The notes under the pieces: model-generated
Database searches by the model: none
Told to the model about the DNA's origin: nothing
Seen by the model: the letters and a program-made list of their open reading frames with translations, nothing else
Assembly: GCA_017745135.1 (NCBI GenBank)
Contig: JAGIAB010000167.1
Coordinates: 364 to 6,846 of the forward strand
Direction of reading: 5' to 3'
Length of the DNA stretch: 6,483 nucleotides
Source of the DNA: Flavisolibacter sp.
Lineage (GTDB): Bacteria; Bacteroidota; Bacteroidia; Chitinophagales; Chitinophagaceae
Position numbers and translations under genes: made by a program
Shown here: positions 1-5,544 of the stretch, piece by piece
How positions within the stretch are numbered: the first letter of the stretch is position 1
Layout of the letters: each line of letters begins with the position of its first letter

Positions 1-336
1 TTGCACACCCTGGGAAGCCTCCTCTCGTATGGCAGCTAATGCCCGTTCCCTGGCATCTTCTTTCGACTGCGTTTTTTTGATTTCATGCCACCGTTCAATG
101 CCTTCGAATAACGTTCCTGATTTGATTTTACCGCCGTCATTTCGCCCGGTATATACATAATCCAAATGCAAATGAGGATCGACATAAGGAGGCAGGACAA
201 GCTTCCCGTTGAGGTCAATTTCCTCGTCAACTTTTGACAGATTCGTTCCAATCTGAGCGATTCTTCCGTCTTCAACCACCATCTCGGTTGCTGCGTCGTT
301 GCGATAAAATTTCGCATTAAAAAACTTTTTCTTCAT
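1..336 (-). CDS. Cytosine deaminase-like amidohydrolase, N-terminal part (runs off left edge)
   Basis: This is the first 112 codons of a metal-dependent amidohydrolase; the reading frame is open to base 1, so the gene continues outside the window. Seen: a short beta-rich N-terminal segment with the usual VVEDGRIAQIG turn (about residues 20-30), then LPPYVDPHLHLD (about 48-59), whose His55-x-His57 is the first metal-ligand pair of the superfamily. SGTLFEGIERW follows at 73-83. PP(Y/F)V(D/E)PHxHLD followed by SGTLFEGIERW closely matches E. coli CodA, which hydrolyses cytosine to uracil and ammonia in pyrimidine salvage. CodA has about 427 residues, so roughly three quarters, including the remaining metal ligands and the catalytic Glu and Asp, is not visible. 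A related deaminase of this subfamily with another substrate is possible. The ATG at 336 is chosen because the protein then begins just before the first beta strand; there is no Shine-Dalgarno, only an AT-rich leader. Confidence 0.85.
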   Translation of the reverse strand, partial: MKKKFFNAKFYRNDAATEMVVEDGRIAQIGTNLSKVDEEIDLNGKLVLPPYVDPHLHLDYVYTGRNDGGKIKSGTLFEGIERWHEIKKTQSKEDARERALAAIREEASQGVQ

Positions 337-669
337 CTTGAATCAATTTTGAATTTAAAATAGAGATGGTTTAGAATCACTTCCGGGTGATAAAAACCGG
401 TTATGTTCTGAATGTATGATGCGTTTAGATGGTCCTTCGGGGAGATTGGAAGCGACAGTCTTTCAGAGTTTGAAATGGTTTATAGATTTTATTGGGATTT
501 TTTGCAGAACAAACTTTCAAAACCTCATACTCCGAAAACGCTGTGCTTTTTCAAAAGTCCATATTCTGCTTTTAAGTTTCTTGCACAGCTACGGGTTTGT
601 TGTCATAAAGTAGAACACAATTAAAGCTAACAGAGATAATAACGAGGCAGAATTTAACGGTATTGATCG

Positions 670-734
670 CCAGGCGGATCGGTTGAAAATTCCTTGCTGC
701 GCAGAAAATGTTTAGCTGGTTATGACTCGCCTGG
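670..734. other. Possible structured RNA element: 7-bp stem closing a ~50-base loop
   Basis: CCAGGCG at 670-676 is the exact reverse complement of CGCCTGG at 728-734, and a G-T pair can extend it on each side. The left arm also lies in a local near-palindrome, GATCGCCAGGCGGATC (665-680), which could form a competing short hairpin. A small palindrome CTGCGCAG sits inside the loop. This is GC-rich pairing in otherwise AT-rich non-coding sequence. There is no T-run after it, so it is not a standard terminator. Chance is a serious alternative, because a 7-bp match in a 700-base region is not rare. Confidence 0.2.
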
Positions 735-850
735 TTGCCATACACTATTTGCTCAAACACTGTTCCAAAGCCTGTCTTTTTATTTTTTTGATCGAGGGTT
801 GTCTTAAGGTTGAAGTGTATGGACTTAGTCCTTCATTATGTGCTGCAACC

Positions 851-879
851 TTTGTAAAAAATATTGGGATGTTCCTTTG
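851..879 (+). promoter_or_regulatory. Candidate Bacteroidota-type promoter (distal) for transketolase
   Basis: TTTG at 851-854 is followed after 17 bases by TTCCTTTG at 872-879, a one-mismatch version of the -7 consensus TAnnTTTG. The TTG to TAnnTTTG spacing fits the 17-19 bases described for Flavobacterium-type promoters. The leader to the ATG at 1038 would be about 150 bases. It competes with the candidate at 908-936. Confidence 0.3.
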
Positions 880-907
880 AAATTCGCCTGTAAGCGACCT
901 GTACTTA

Positions 908-936
908 TTACCCCGGCAATTATTAGTCTAATTTTG
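908..936 (+). promoter_or_regulatory. Candidate Bacteroidota-type promoter (proximal) for transketolase
   Basis: TAATTTTG at 929-936 is an exact match to the -7 consensus TAnnTTTG used by the primary sigma factor of Bacteroidota. Eighteen bases upstream is TTA (908-910), a one-base variant of the -33 TTG. Transcription would start near 943, giving a leader of about 95 bases before the transketolase ATG. It has the better -7 box of the two candidates and the weaker -33 box. Confidence 0.4.
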
Positions 937-1037
937 CTATCGCCATATTCTCCTCCCTTTAGAGCATTCTTATTCAGGGAACATGACTTTCATTATCGAA
1001 ACATGTAAAACATTTGATCACCTCAAAGATTGCAATT

Positions 1038-2888
1038 ATGGAACACTTGGAAGAAGTAAAGCAAAAAGCAAATCTCGTTCGTAAATGGTGTTTGATCTCT
1101 ACTACCGAAGCAGGTTCCGGCCACCCCACTTCCTGCTTATCAGCGGCTGATATCACTGCGGTATTATTTGACCGTTATTTCACTTACAATCTTAACGATC
1201 CCCTTGATTTGTACAATGACCGGTTCGTAGTTTCAAAAGGCCATGCAGCACCGCTGTTATATACCCTGTTTGGAATGGCTGGTGCTTATCCTCTGGAGGA
1301 ACTGAAAACCTTGCGGAAATTCGGAAGCCGGTTTGAAGGTCATCCGGTGCCGCAATATAAATATGCTGAAGCAGCAACAGGTTCTCTGGGACAAGGCTTA
1401 TCCGTTGGTGCCGGACTGGCACTGGTATCCAAACGTGAAGGATATGGAAGTAAAACTTATGTTCTTACAGGTGATGGAGAATTAGCTGAAGGGCAGATAT
1501 GGGAAGCCGCCAATTTCGCTTCACATGAAAAGCTGGATAACCTCGTCGCGATCCTTGACATTAACCGTTTGGGTCAAAGCCAGGAAACTATGTTTGGTCA
1601 TCGCATTGATGAATACGTAAGAAAGTTTAAAGCATTCGATTTTGAAGTGATTGCAATTGACGGACATAATTACGGGGAGATTGACAAAGCGTTGCAAACG
1701 GCGCAAAAACCAAATGGAAAACCTTTCGCCATTGTAGCGAAAACTTTTAAGGGGCATGGCATTTCTTTTCTTGAAAATAAAGACGGCTGGCATGGCAAAG
1801 CACTGAATAAAGAAGAACTGGAGAAGGCTTTGAAAGAATTAGGAAACCTAGATGATAACCTGCGCTTTCATTTAAAAACTCCCCAACAAAACAAATCACC
1901 TCAATTCCCGGTTAATATAGCTGATACAGGATTAACCTTCGAACAGGGAAAAGAATATGCAACAAGAGAAGTGTTTGGTGAAGTATTGACAAAGCTTGGT
2001 GAACAGAATAAAGAAATGTATGCTCTGGATGGCGATGTGATGAATTCAACTTTTACGGAGATGTTTAAGAAAGCTTACCCGGAAAGATTTATCGAATCTT
2101 ACATTGCCGAACAAAATATGATATCTGTTGCGGCAGGACTTTCCCGAATGGGCAAAACGCCTTTTGTTGCCACATTCGCAGCATTTCTTACAAGAGCGGC
2201 CGACCAGATACGAATGGCAAGGGTTTCAGAAGCGAACATAAAATTCATCGGTTCACACGTTGGTGTCAGTATCGGGGAAGATGGACCTTCTCAAATGGGA
2301 TTGGAAGATATTTCCTTATTTGGAACGCTTCCTGACTCAGTAGTGCTTCAACCCTGTGATGCCGTTTCTACGGCGAAGCTGGTGCCGCTGATGGCATCTC
2401 ACCGGGGCTTTGCTTATATGCGAACGCTTCGCCCAAAAACACCATTGCTTTATAAAAACGAAGACCATTTTACTATCGGCGGTTCCACTATTTTACGGCA
2501 ATCAGATCATGATCGTTTAACGGTTGCAGCTACAGGCATAACTGTTTTTGAAGCCTTAAAGGCTGCAGATGAATTGCAAAAAGAGGATATCAGCATATGC
2601 GTGGTGGATTGTTATTCGATCCATCCTGTCGATTCTGTTACGCTAAAAAAATGTCTTCATGCAACAGAACAAAAAATTTTAATTACAGTGGAAGATCATT
2701 TTAAGCATGGAGGCTTCGGTGATTTTGCTGCCGCTGCTCTTTCAGGCCAGGGACAGGTGATAAAAATGGCGGTTCAAAAAATATCGCAATCGGGTACCAA
2801 AGATGAATTGCTAAGTGATGCAGGCATTGATGCGGCACATATTGTAAACAAAGTAAAATCTGTTTTAAAACAAGCTGTAGTGGCTTGA
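1038..2888 (+). CDS. tkt: Transketolase, animal-like ~620-residue type
   Basis: Complete 616-residue thiamine-diphosphate enzyme that moves two-carbon ketol units between sugar phosphates in the cytoplasmic non-oxidative pentose phosphate pathway. Domains in order: PP (ThDP pyrophosphate) domain about 1-280, Pyr domain about 300-470, C-terminal transketolase domain about 490-610. Seen: substrate and cofactor histidines in SGHP (His29), SKGHA (His69) and EGHP (His102); the ThDP motif GDG at 145-147 ending at Asn176; the catalytic Glu358 in IAEQNM; and GSHVGVSIGEDGPSQMGLED at 405-424. That last segment is nearly that of human transketolase, with Gln419 where yeast and E. coli enzymes have His. 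E. coli enzymes are longer (about 663). The ATG at 1038 is preferred over an in-frame TTG at 1014 because the N-terminal helix starts there. The frame is intact. It is the first gene of the plus-strand block; the next gene starts 17 bases after its stop. Confidence 0.95.
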   Translation: MEHLEEVKQKANLVRKWCLISTTEAGSGHPTSCLSAADITAVLFDRYFTYNLNDPLDLYNDRFVVSKGHAAPLLYTLFGMAGAYPLEELKTLRKFGSRFEGHPVPQYKYAEAATGSLGQGLSVGAGLALVSKREGYGSKTYVLTGDGELAEGQIWEAANFASHEKLDNLVAILDINRLGQSQETMFGHRIDEYVRKFKAFDFEVIAIDGHNYGEIDKALQTAQKPNGKPFAIVAKTFKGHGISFLENKDGWHGKALNKEELEKALKELGNLDDNLRFHLKTPQQNKSPQFPVNIADTGLTFEQGKEYATREVFGEVLTKLGEQNKEMYALDGDVMNSTFTEMFKKAYPERFIESYIAEQNMISVAAGLSRMGKTPFVATFAAFLTRAADQIRMARVSEANIKFIGSHVGVSIGEDGPSQMGLEDISLFGTLPDSVVLQPCDAVSTAKLVPLMASHRGFAYMRTLRPKTPLLYKNEDHFTIGGSTILRQSDHDRLTVAATGITVFEALKAADELQKEDISICVVDCYSIHPVDSVTLKKCLHATEQKILITVEDHFKHGGFGDFAAAALSGQGQVIKMAVQKISQSGTKDELLSDAGIDAAHIVNKVKSVLKQAVVA

Positions 2889-2905
2889 TATCACAAACAT
2901 TTTTT

Positions 2906-3121
2906 ATGACAGTGTACGAATTAAAATTAGAAGCTCCCTGGGATGAAGTGAAAGACATGATTCAGGAAGTTAACCCGGACTTAACTGATGAAGATCTCCG
3001 GTACGAAAAGGGAAAAGAAAAAGAGTTGCTTGAAAGGGTAGCACGTAAGCTTGGTAAAAATATTGATGATACAAAAGGCTGGATCGAAAGTGTTTCTCAT
3101 AATACGGGACTTGCCGGTTGA
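2906..3121 (+). CDS. CsbD-like small stress protein
   Basis: A 71-residue soluble, charged, mostly helical protein. Seen: a Trp followed by a V-K pair near the N-terminus (Trp12, Val15-Lys16), then NPDLTDEDLRYEKGKEKELLERVARK spread over 23-48, and a closing KLGK (48-51). The W..VK, LTDEDL, GK.(D/E)ELL order is that of the CsbD family, whose B. subtilis founder is under the general-stress sigma factor SigB; the molecular role of the family is unknown. The ATG at 2906 is preferred. An in-frame TTG at 2885 would overlap the transketolase stop by 4 bases, but would add residues not typical of the family. Only 17 bases separate it from transketolase, so the two genes are probably co-transcribed. 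The C-terminal tail after about residue 58 is longer than in short CsbD proteins. Confidence 0.72.
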   Translation: MTVYELKLEAPWDEVKDMIQEVNPDLTDEDLRYEKGKEKELLERVARKLGKNIDDTKGWIESVSHNTGLAG

Positions 3122-3168
3122 TCAATCAACTAAGGGAGCAGTGTCTTTAATGTAAAGGCTGAAAGCGT

Positions 3169-3503
3169 ATCAGTTACTGAGCAATCAGGAATTACAATAT
3201 AATACGTAATGAGTATGTTGAAAATAGTAGGAATTATTTTGATTGTGGGAGGCATCGCAATGCTTGCCACAGGCGCCTTTCATTATAAAGAGAAGAAAAA
3301 AATTTTAGATACGGATATAATAGACATCAACAAAACAGAAACAAAAGTTGTTTCCTGGCCAAGAATTGCAGGTGTCGTAGTGATTATTGGAGGGGTTGCT
3401 CTTTTGCTTTTGGGTGGAAAGAAAGTTCAGTAGTTAGCGTGTTAATCTGTCCGCAAAATAATTTTTAGACCGTCTTCAACAGAACAAGAATCAGTTGTTG
3501 AGC
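3169..3503 (+). repeat. Near-identical 14-base element in two spacers (3169-3182 and 3490-3503)
   Basis: ATCAGTTACTGAGC at 3169-3182 and ATCAGTTGTTGAGC at 3490-3503 differ at two adjacent positions. They lie 26 and 18 bases before the ATGs of the membrane protein and lipoprotein genes. The third spacer has only a short TCAGTT core (3845-3850), 10 bases before its ATG. It could be a shared leader or regulator site, but the match is short and may be chance. Confidence 0.2.
3209..3433 (+). CDS. Small two-helix inner-membrane protein
   Basis: A 74-residue protein with two hydrophobic helices (about 5-24 and 52-70) joined by a polar, Lys- and Asp-rich stretch, and a short basic tail (KK at 71-72). 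The two helices match each other in register at an offset of 47: Gly8/Gly55, Gly14-Gly15/Gly61-Gly62, Ala17/Ala64 and Gly22/Gly69, with branched aliphatic residues between. It therefore looks like a duplicated Gly-rich hairpin, with the GG pairs probably allowing tight helix packing. It resembles small DUF3185-like membrane proteins found beside stress genes in Bacteroidota, but the family is not certain and no function is known. The ATG at 3209 gives an N-terminus just before helix 1; a second ATG at 3215 is possible. It lies 87 bases after the CsbD-like gene on the same strand. Confidence 0.7.
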   Translation: MSMLKIVGIILIVGGIAMLATGAFHYKEKKKILDTDIIDINKTETKVVSWPRIAGVVVIIGGVALLLLGGKKVQ

Positions 3504-3521
3504 TGCCATAAACTTTATAGA

Positions 3522-3773
3522 ATGCGAATTTTTATTTCCGTCGGTTTGTTGTTGATTTTGAGTTGTAACAATTCAGCGGATACAATTTCTAACGAAAGAG
3601 ATTCGCTGGATTCAGTTGCTCATGCAGAAAAACAAATCATAGATTCTGCCGCTGATAGAAGCAGGGAACAAGTGGACTCTATAGAGAAAGCAGGAAAGAA
3701 AATGGTAGATTCAACGATTACACAAAAAAAGCAACAATTGGAAAAGCAGGATTCGATCAGAAAAAAGAAATAA
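3522..3773 (+). CDS. Small lipoprotein with 11-residue repeats
   Basis: An 83-residue predicted lipoprotein. Seen: Met-Arg, a hydrophobic stretch (3-13) and the lipobox ILSC with the lipidated Cys at 15. The ATG at 3522 is chosen because it gives this signal peptide; an in-frame TTG at 3495 would put polar residues in front of it. The mature part is very polar and predicted helical, with no Pro and no second Cys. The pair Asp-Ser recurs exactly every 11 residues (30-31, 41-42, 52-53, 63-64), each preceded by Leu, Ile or Val, with Ala, Lys, Glu and Gln between; a further Asp-Ser occurs at 77-78. An 11-residue period is typical of hendecad coiled coils and LEA-type stress proteins. Residues after the Cys (NNSADT) lack the acidic run used for surface export in some Bacteroidota, so a periplasm-facing anchor is more likely. 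No family was recognised. Confidence 0.65.
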   Translation: MRIFISVGLLLILSCNNSADTISNERDSLDSVAHAEKQIIDSAADRSREQVDSIEKAGKKMVDSTITQKKQQLEKQDSIRKKK

Positions 3774-3860
3774 CCTTAAACAAACAGTATACGGCTAGCT
3801 ATTCACGAACAAAACACACCACCTGGCATAGCTGACAATCTGATTCAGTTATATCATTCT

Positions 3861-5312
3861 ATGAAACAGCAAGAAGGAAAATTTTCTTTCCTGCTTGACA
3901 AAGTGCATCCTTCTCAAAAGGCAAGTGCTGCTAATCTTTTACATTATTTATTCCTGAGAAGCAGGGACCTGGGATCACTGCAAACTTCATTACACCTGCA
4001 AGGCCTTTCAACACTCAATATGTCTGAAGCGTATACGGAAAGTCAACTGCTCGCCGTATTACAACATTTCAGTTTTAATAAGGATGGTCAGGTGCCCTGT
4101 GACTATTTTACCGCTCAGGAAATTGTAAAGAAGAGAACCACAGAACTTTTTGGGAAGAAGGATCACGATGGCATTCCTTCTATCATGGTAACATTTAAAA
4201 CTTCTTTTGCCCGCGACTACCTGGCTGTAAAAAAACTTTTGAAAGCGGGCATGAATGTAGCCAGGATCAACTGCGCTCATGACGATGAGGCCACATGGCT
4301 TCAAATGATTAAGATGATTAGAGACGCCAGTGAGTTTTCCGGCATTCCCTGTAAAGTTTATATGGACCTGGCGGGCCCCAAGATGAGAACTGAAATAACA
4401 GCAAAGCACAACCGGATTGAGGTTGAGGAGGAGGATATCATTTTGCTGACTGAAAAAAATGATGGTAAATCAAAGCTTCCTGTTGTTGAGTGCTCCATCC
4501 CCGGCATCATTCAACAACTAAAGGAAGGAGAGAGAGTGATTTTCGATGATGGTTTGATAGAAACAAAAGTGATTGGATTTAAAAGAAACGGCGCTGAGCT
4601 GGAGGTAACAAGAGTATCTTCCAAAAAGCCGTTTTTGAAGGCTGAAAAGGGAATTAATTTTCCTGATTCCCATTTGCGTATTCCTGCTCTTTCTGAGTTC
4701 GACCATAAATGCATTCCCTTTATAAAAGAATATGCGGACATAGTGGGTTATTCTTTTATCCAGAGCACAGAAGATCTGACAGAACTTCAAAATCTGCTTT
4801 CAGGCACTAGTCTGCCCATAGTGCTAAAAATTGAAAAACCTGCCGCCATGAAAAACTTACCTTCTTTGCTTTTTGCAGCAATGCGCCAGCCTTATTATGG
4901 CGTGATGATAGCAAGAGGCGATCTGGCAGTGGAGCTTGGATTTGAAAATATCAGCCAGGCCCAGGATGAAATTATCAGTTTATGCCGTGCAGCGCATGCT
5001 CCTGTTATTTATGCCACGCAGATATTGGAAACAATGAACAAAAAGGGATTGCCAACAAGAGCAGAAATAACAGATGCAGCTTATGGAATATGGTCGAATT
5101 GCGTGATGTTGAATAAAGGAATGCACACGGTGAAAGCGGTTAGGGCACTGAAACAAATACTGTCGGAGAAAGCAAGACAGATTCCCGGCCATTTTGCTGT
5201 TCTTAAGCCCTTACGTATGTCAAAATTGTTTTTTGAAGAATATGGGACAGGAAAAACTTCTGCAACTGAAAATGGAGTAAAAAATATCGGGCAACACAGT
5301 AACACCGGATAA
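3861..5312 (+). CDS. Atypical pyruvate kinase-like protein with N-terminal helical extension
   Basis: A 483-residue protein. Residues about 20-105 are a helical extension not found in ordinary pyruvate kinase (contains NLLHYLFLRSRDL and LHLQGLSTLNMSEA). The PK barrel with its inserted B domain (about 177-275) follows, to about 440, and the C-terminal allosteric domain is absent. Catalytic residues seen: Arg135, Asn137 and His140 in ARINCAHDD; Asp169 and Arg176 in MDLAGPKMRT; SFI at 298-300; Lys323 and Glu325 in LKIEK; Asp354 in ARGDLAVE; Thr386 in ATQ; PTRAE at 398-402. Changes from classical PK: the TIGP strand end is replaced by TFKT, NFSH by NCAH (Ser to Ala139), DTKGPE by DLAGPK. Lys174 is where K+-dependent enzymes have Glu, a switch known in K+-independent PKs. 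PEP to pyruvate with ATP formation is plausible but unproven; a housekeeping PK probably exists elsewhere. It ends the plus-strand block, 87 bases after the lipoprotein gene. The ATG at 3861 has no Shine-Dalgarno. Confidence 0.85.
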   Translation: MKQQEGKFSFLLDKVHPSQKASAANLLHYLFLRSRDLGSLQTSLHLQGLSTLNMSEAYTESQLLAVLQHFSFNKDGQVPCDYFTAQEIVKKRTTELFGKKDHDGIPSIMVTFKTSFARDYLAVKKLLKAGMNVARINCAHDDEATWLQMIKMIRDASEFSGIPCKVYMDLAGPKMRTEITAKHNRIEVEEEDIILLTEKNDGKSKLPVVECSIPGIIQQLKEGERVIFDDGLIETKVIGFKRNGAELEVTRVSSKKPFLKAEKGINFPDSHLRIPALSEFDHKCIPFIKEYADIVGYSFIQSTEDLTELQNLLSGTSLPIVLKIEKPAAMKNLPSLLFAAMRQPYYGVMIARGDLAVELGFENISQAQDEIISLCRAAHAPVIYATQILETMNKKGLPTRAEITDAAYGIWSNCVMLNKGMHTVKAVRALKQILSEKARQIPGHFAVLKPLRMSKLFFEEYGTGKTSATENGVKNIGQHSNTG

Positions 5313-5346
5313 CATCAGCAAACAGTTGATGATAGGCTCAATAGAT

Positions 5347-5380
5347 TCCTTAATGAAGGATATAAAGGTTTGTTTTCTTT
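5347..5380 (+). terminator. Weak candidate terminator after the PK-like gene
   Basis: A 5-bp stem TCCTT/AAGGA with an AATG loop (5347-5360) is followed, after a short purine stretch, by a T-rich run at about 5369-5380. The stem is short and the T-run is interrupted and displaced, so function is doubtful. Position, 35 bases after the stop codon, is the main argument. Confidence 0.2.
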
Positions 5381-5528
5381 ATGAAGATATCACCGTTATA
5401 TTTATCAGGAGACATTCAGCAATATCCCTGCTGTCTTTGGGTATCCCGATAACCTCACCTATTTTTGATAGTTCCATCACTTGAAATAACTCCAATGCAA
5501 AGCACACGGATATCACCTGGAAAATCAT
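5379..5528 (-). CDS. Possible 49-residue hypothetical protein or gene remnant
   Basis: An open frame from an ATG at 5528 to a TAA at 5379-5381 encodes 49 residues: a hydrophobic start (MIFQVISVCFALELF) followed by a segment ending in SRDIAECLLINITVISS. It starts 16 bases after the stop of the SDR gene on the same strand, as a small operon partner would. No family was recognised and no ribosome binding site is visible. Its length is within what chance allows in AT-leaning DNA. It could also be the decayed end of a longer gene. Confidence 0.15.
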   Translation of the reverse strand: MIFQVISVCFALELFQVMELSKIGEVIGIPKDSRDIAECLLINITVISS

Positions 5529-5544
5529 AAAATAGTTTTCGCTC

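Larger units (their letters stand above)
337..1037. other. Long divergent intergenic region without a credible gene
   Basis: About 700 bases separate the divergent deaminase and transketolase genes. Short open frames occur (for example 412-624 plus and 572-760 minus), but they overlap one another, have no recognisable motif or family resemblance, and look like chance. No tRNA, transposase remnant or strong terminator was seen. The right part holds two Bacteroidota-type promoter candidates for transketolase. The middle holds a possible long-range RNA stem (670-676 with 728-734). Near the deaminase start there is an AT-rich inverted repeat (ATTTT at 346-350, AAAAT at 357-361). The region is long for a simple promoter spacer, so a small RNA or decayed gene remains possible. 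Confidence 0.6.
5313..5544. other. Convergent intergenic spacer with weak hairpins
   Basis: This is the space between the ends of the PK-like and SDR genes, which converge. A 5-bp hairpin, TCCTT-AATG-AAGGA (5347-5360), is followed by a T-rich stretch up to 5380 and is the best, though weak, terminator candidate for the plus-strand genes. GATATCACC occurs twice in direct orientation (5386-5394 and 5509-5517). Most of the right part is spanned by one short open frame on the minus strand (5379-5528). No strong bidirectional terminator was seen. Confidence 0.4.

Noticed and set aside
36..317. 93-residue minus-strand open frame
   Set aside because: It lies in a different frame of the cytosine-deaminase-like gene, whose own frame (start 336, open to base 1) carries the HxH motif and the conserved SGTLFEGIERW.
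412..624. Overlapping short plus-strand frames (412-624 and 416-613) in the left spacer
   Set aside because: The two frames overlap each other, have no motif, no recognisable family and no promoter or start context; expected by chance in AT-leaning DNA.
572..760. 62-residue minus-strand frame
   Set aside because: No recognisable domain; mixed hydrophobic composition with scattered Cys and Asn typical of non-coding translation.
821..831. Hairpin GGACTTAGTCC in the left spacer
   Set aside because: Four pairs with a three-base loop, no flanking T-run and no sign of a partner; chance is sufficient.
983..1084. 33-codon frame starting before and overlapping the transketolase start, possible leader peptide
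   Set aside because: It overlaps the coding start, has no run of a regulatory amino acid and no attenuator-like hairpin, so there is no support for a leader role.
3117..3130. Inverted repeat GTTGATCAATCAAC over the stop of the CsbD-like gene
   Set aside because: The stem is only 5-6 AT-rich pairs with a tiny loop and no T-run, so it is not a convincing terminator.
4059..4409. 116-residue minus-strand frame
   Set aside because: Antisense shadow of the PK-like gene; the plus frame carries the catalytic PK motifs here.
5386..5517. Direct repeat GATATCACC (5386-5394, 5509-5517)
   Set aside because: Nine bases with differing flanks; too short to indicate a repeat family or an insertion footprint.
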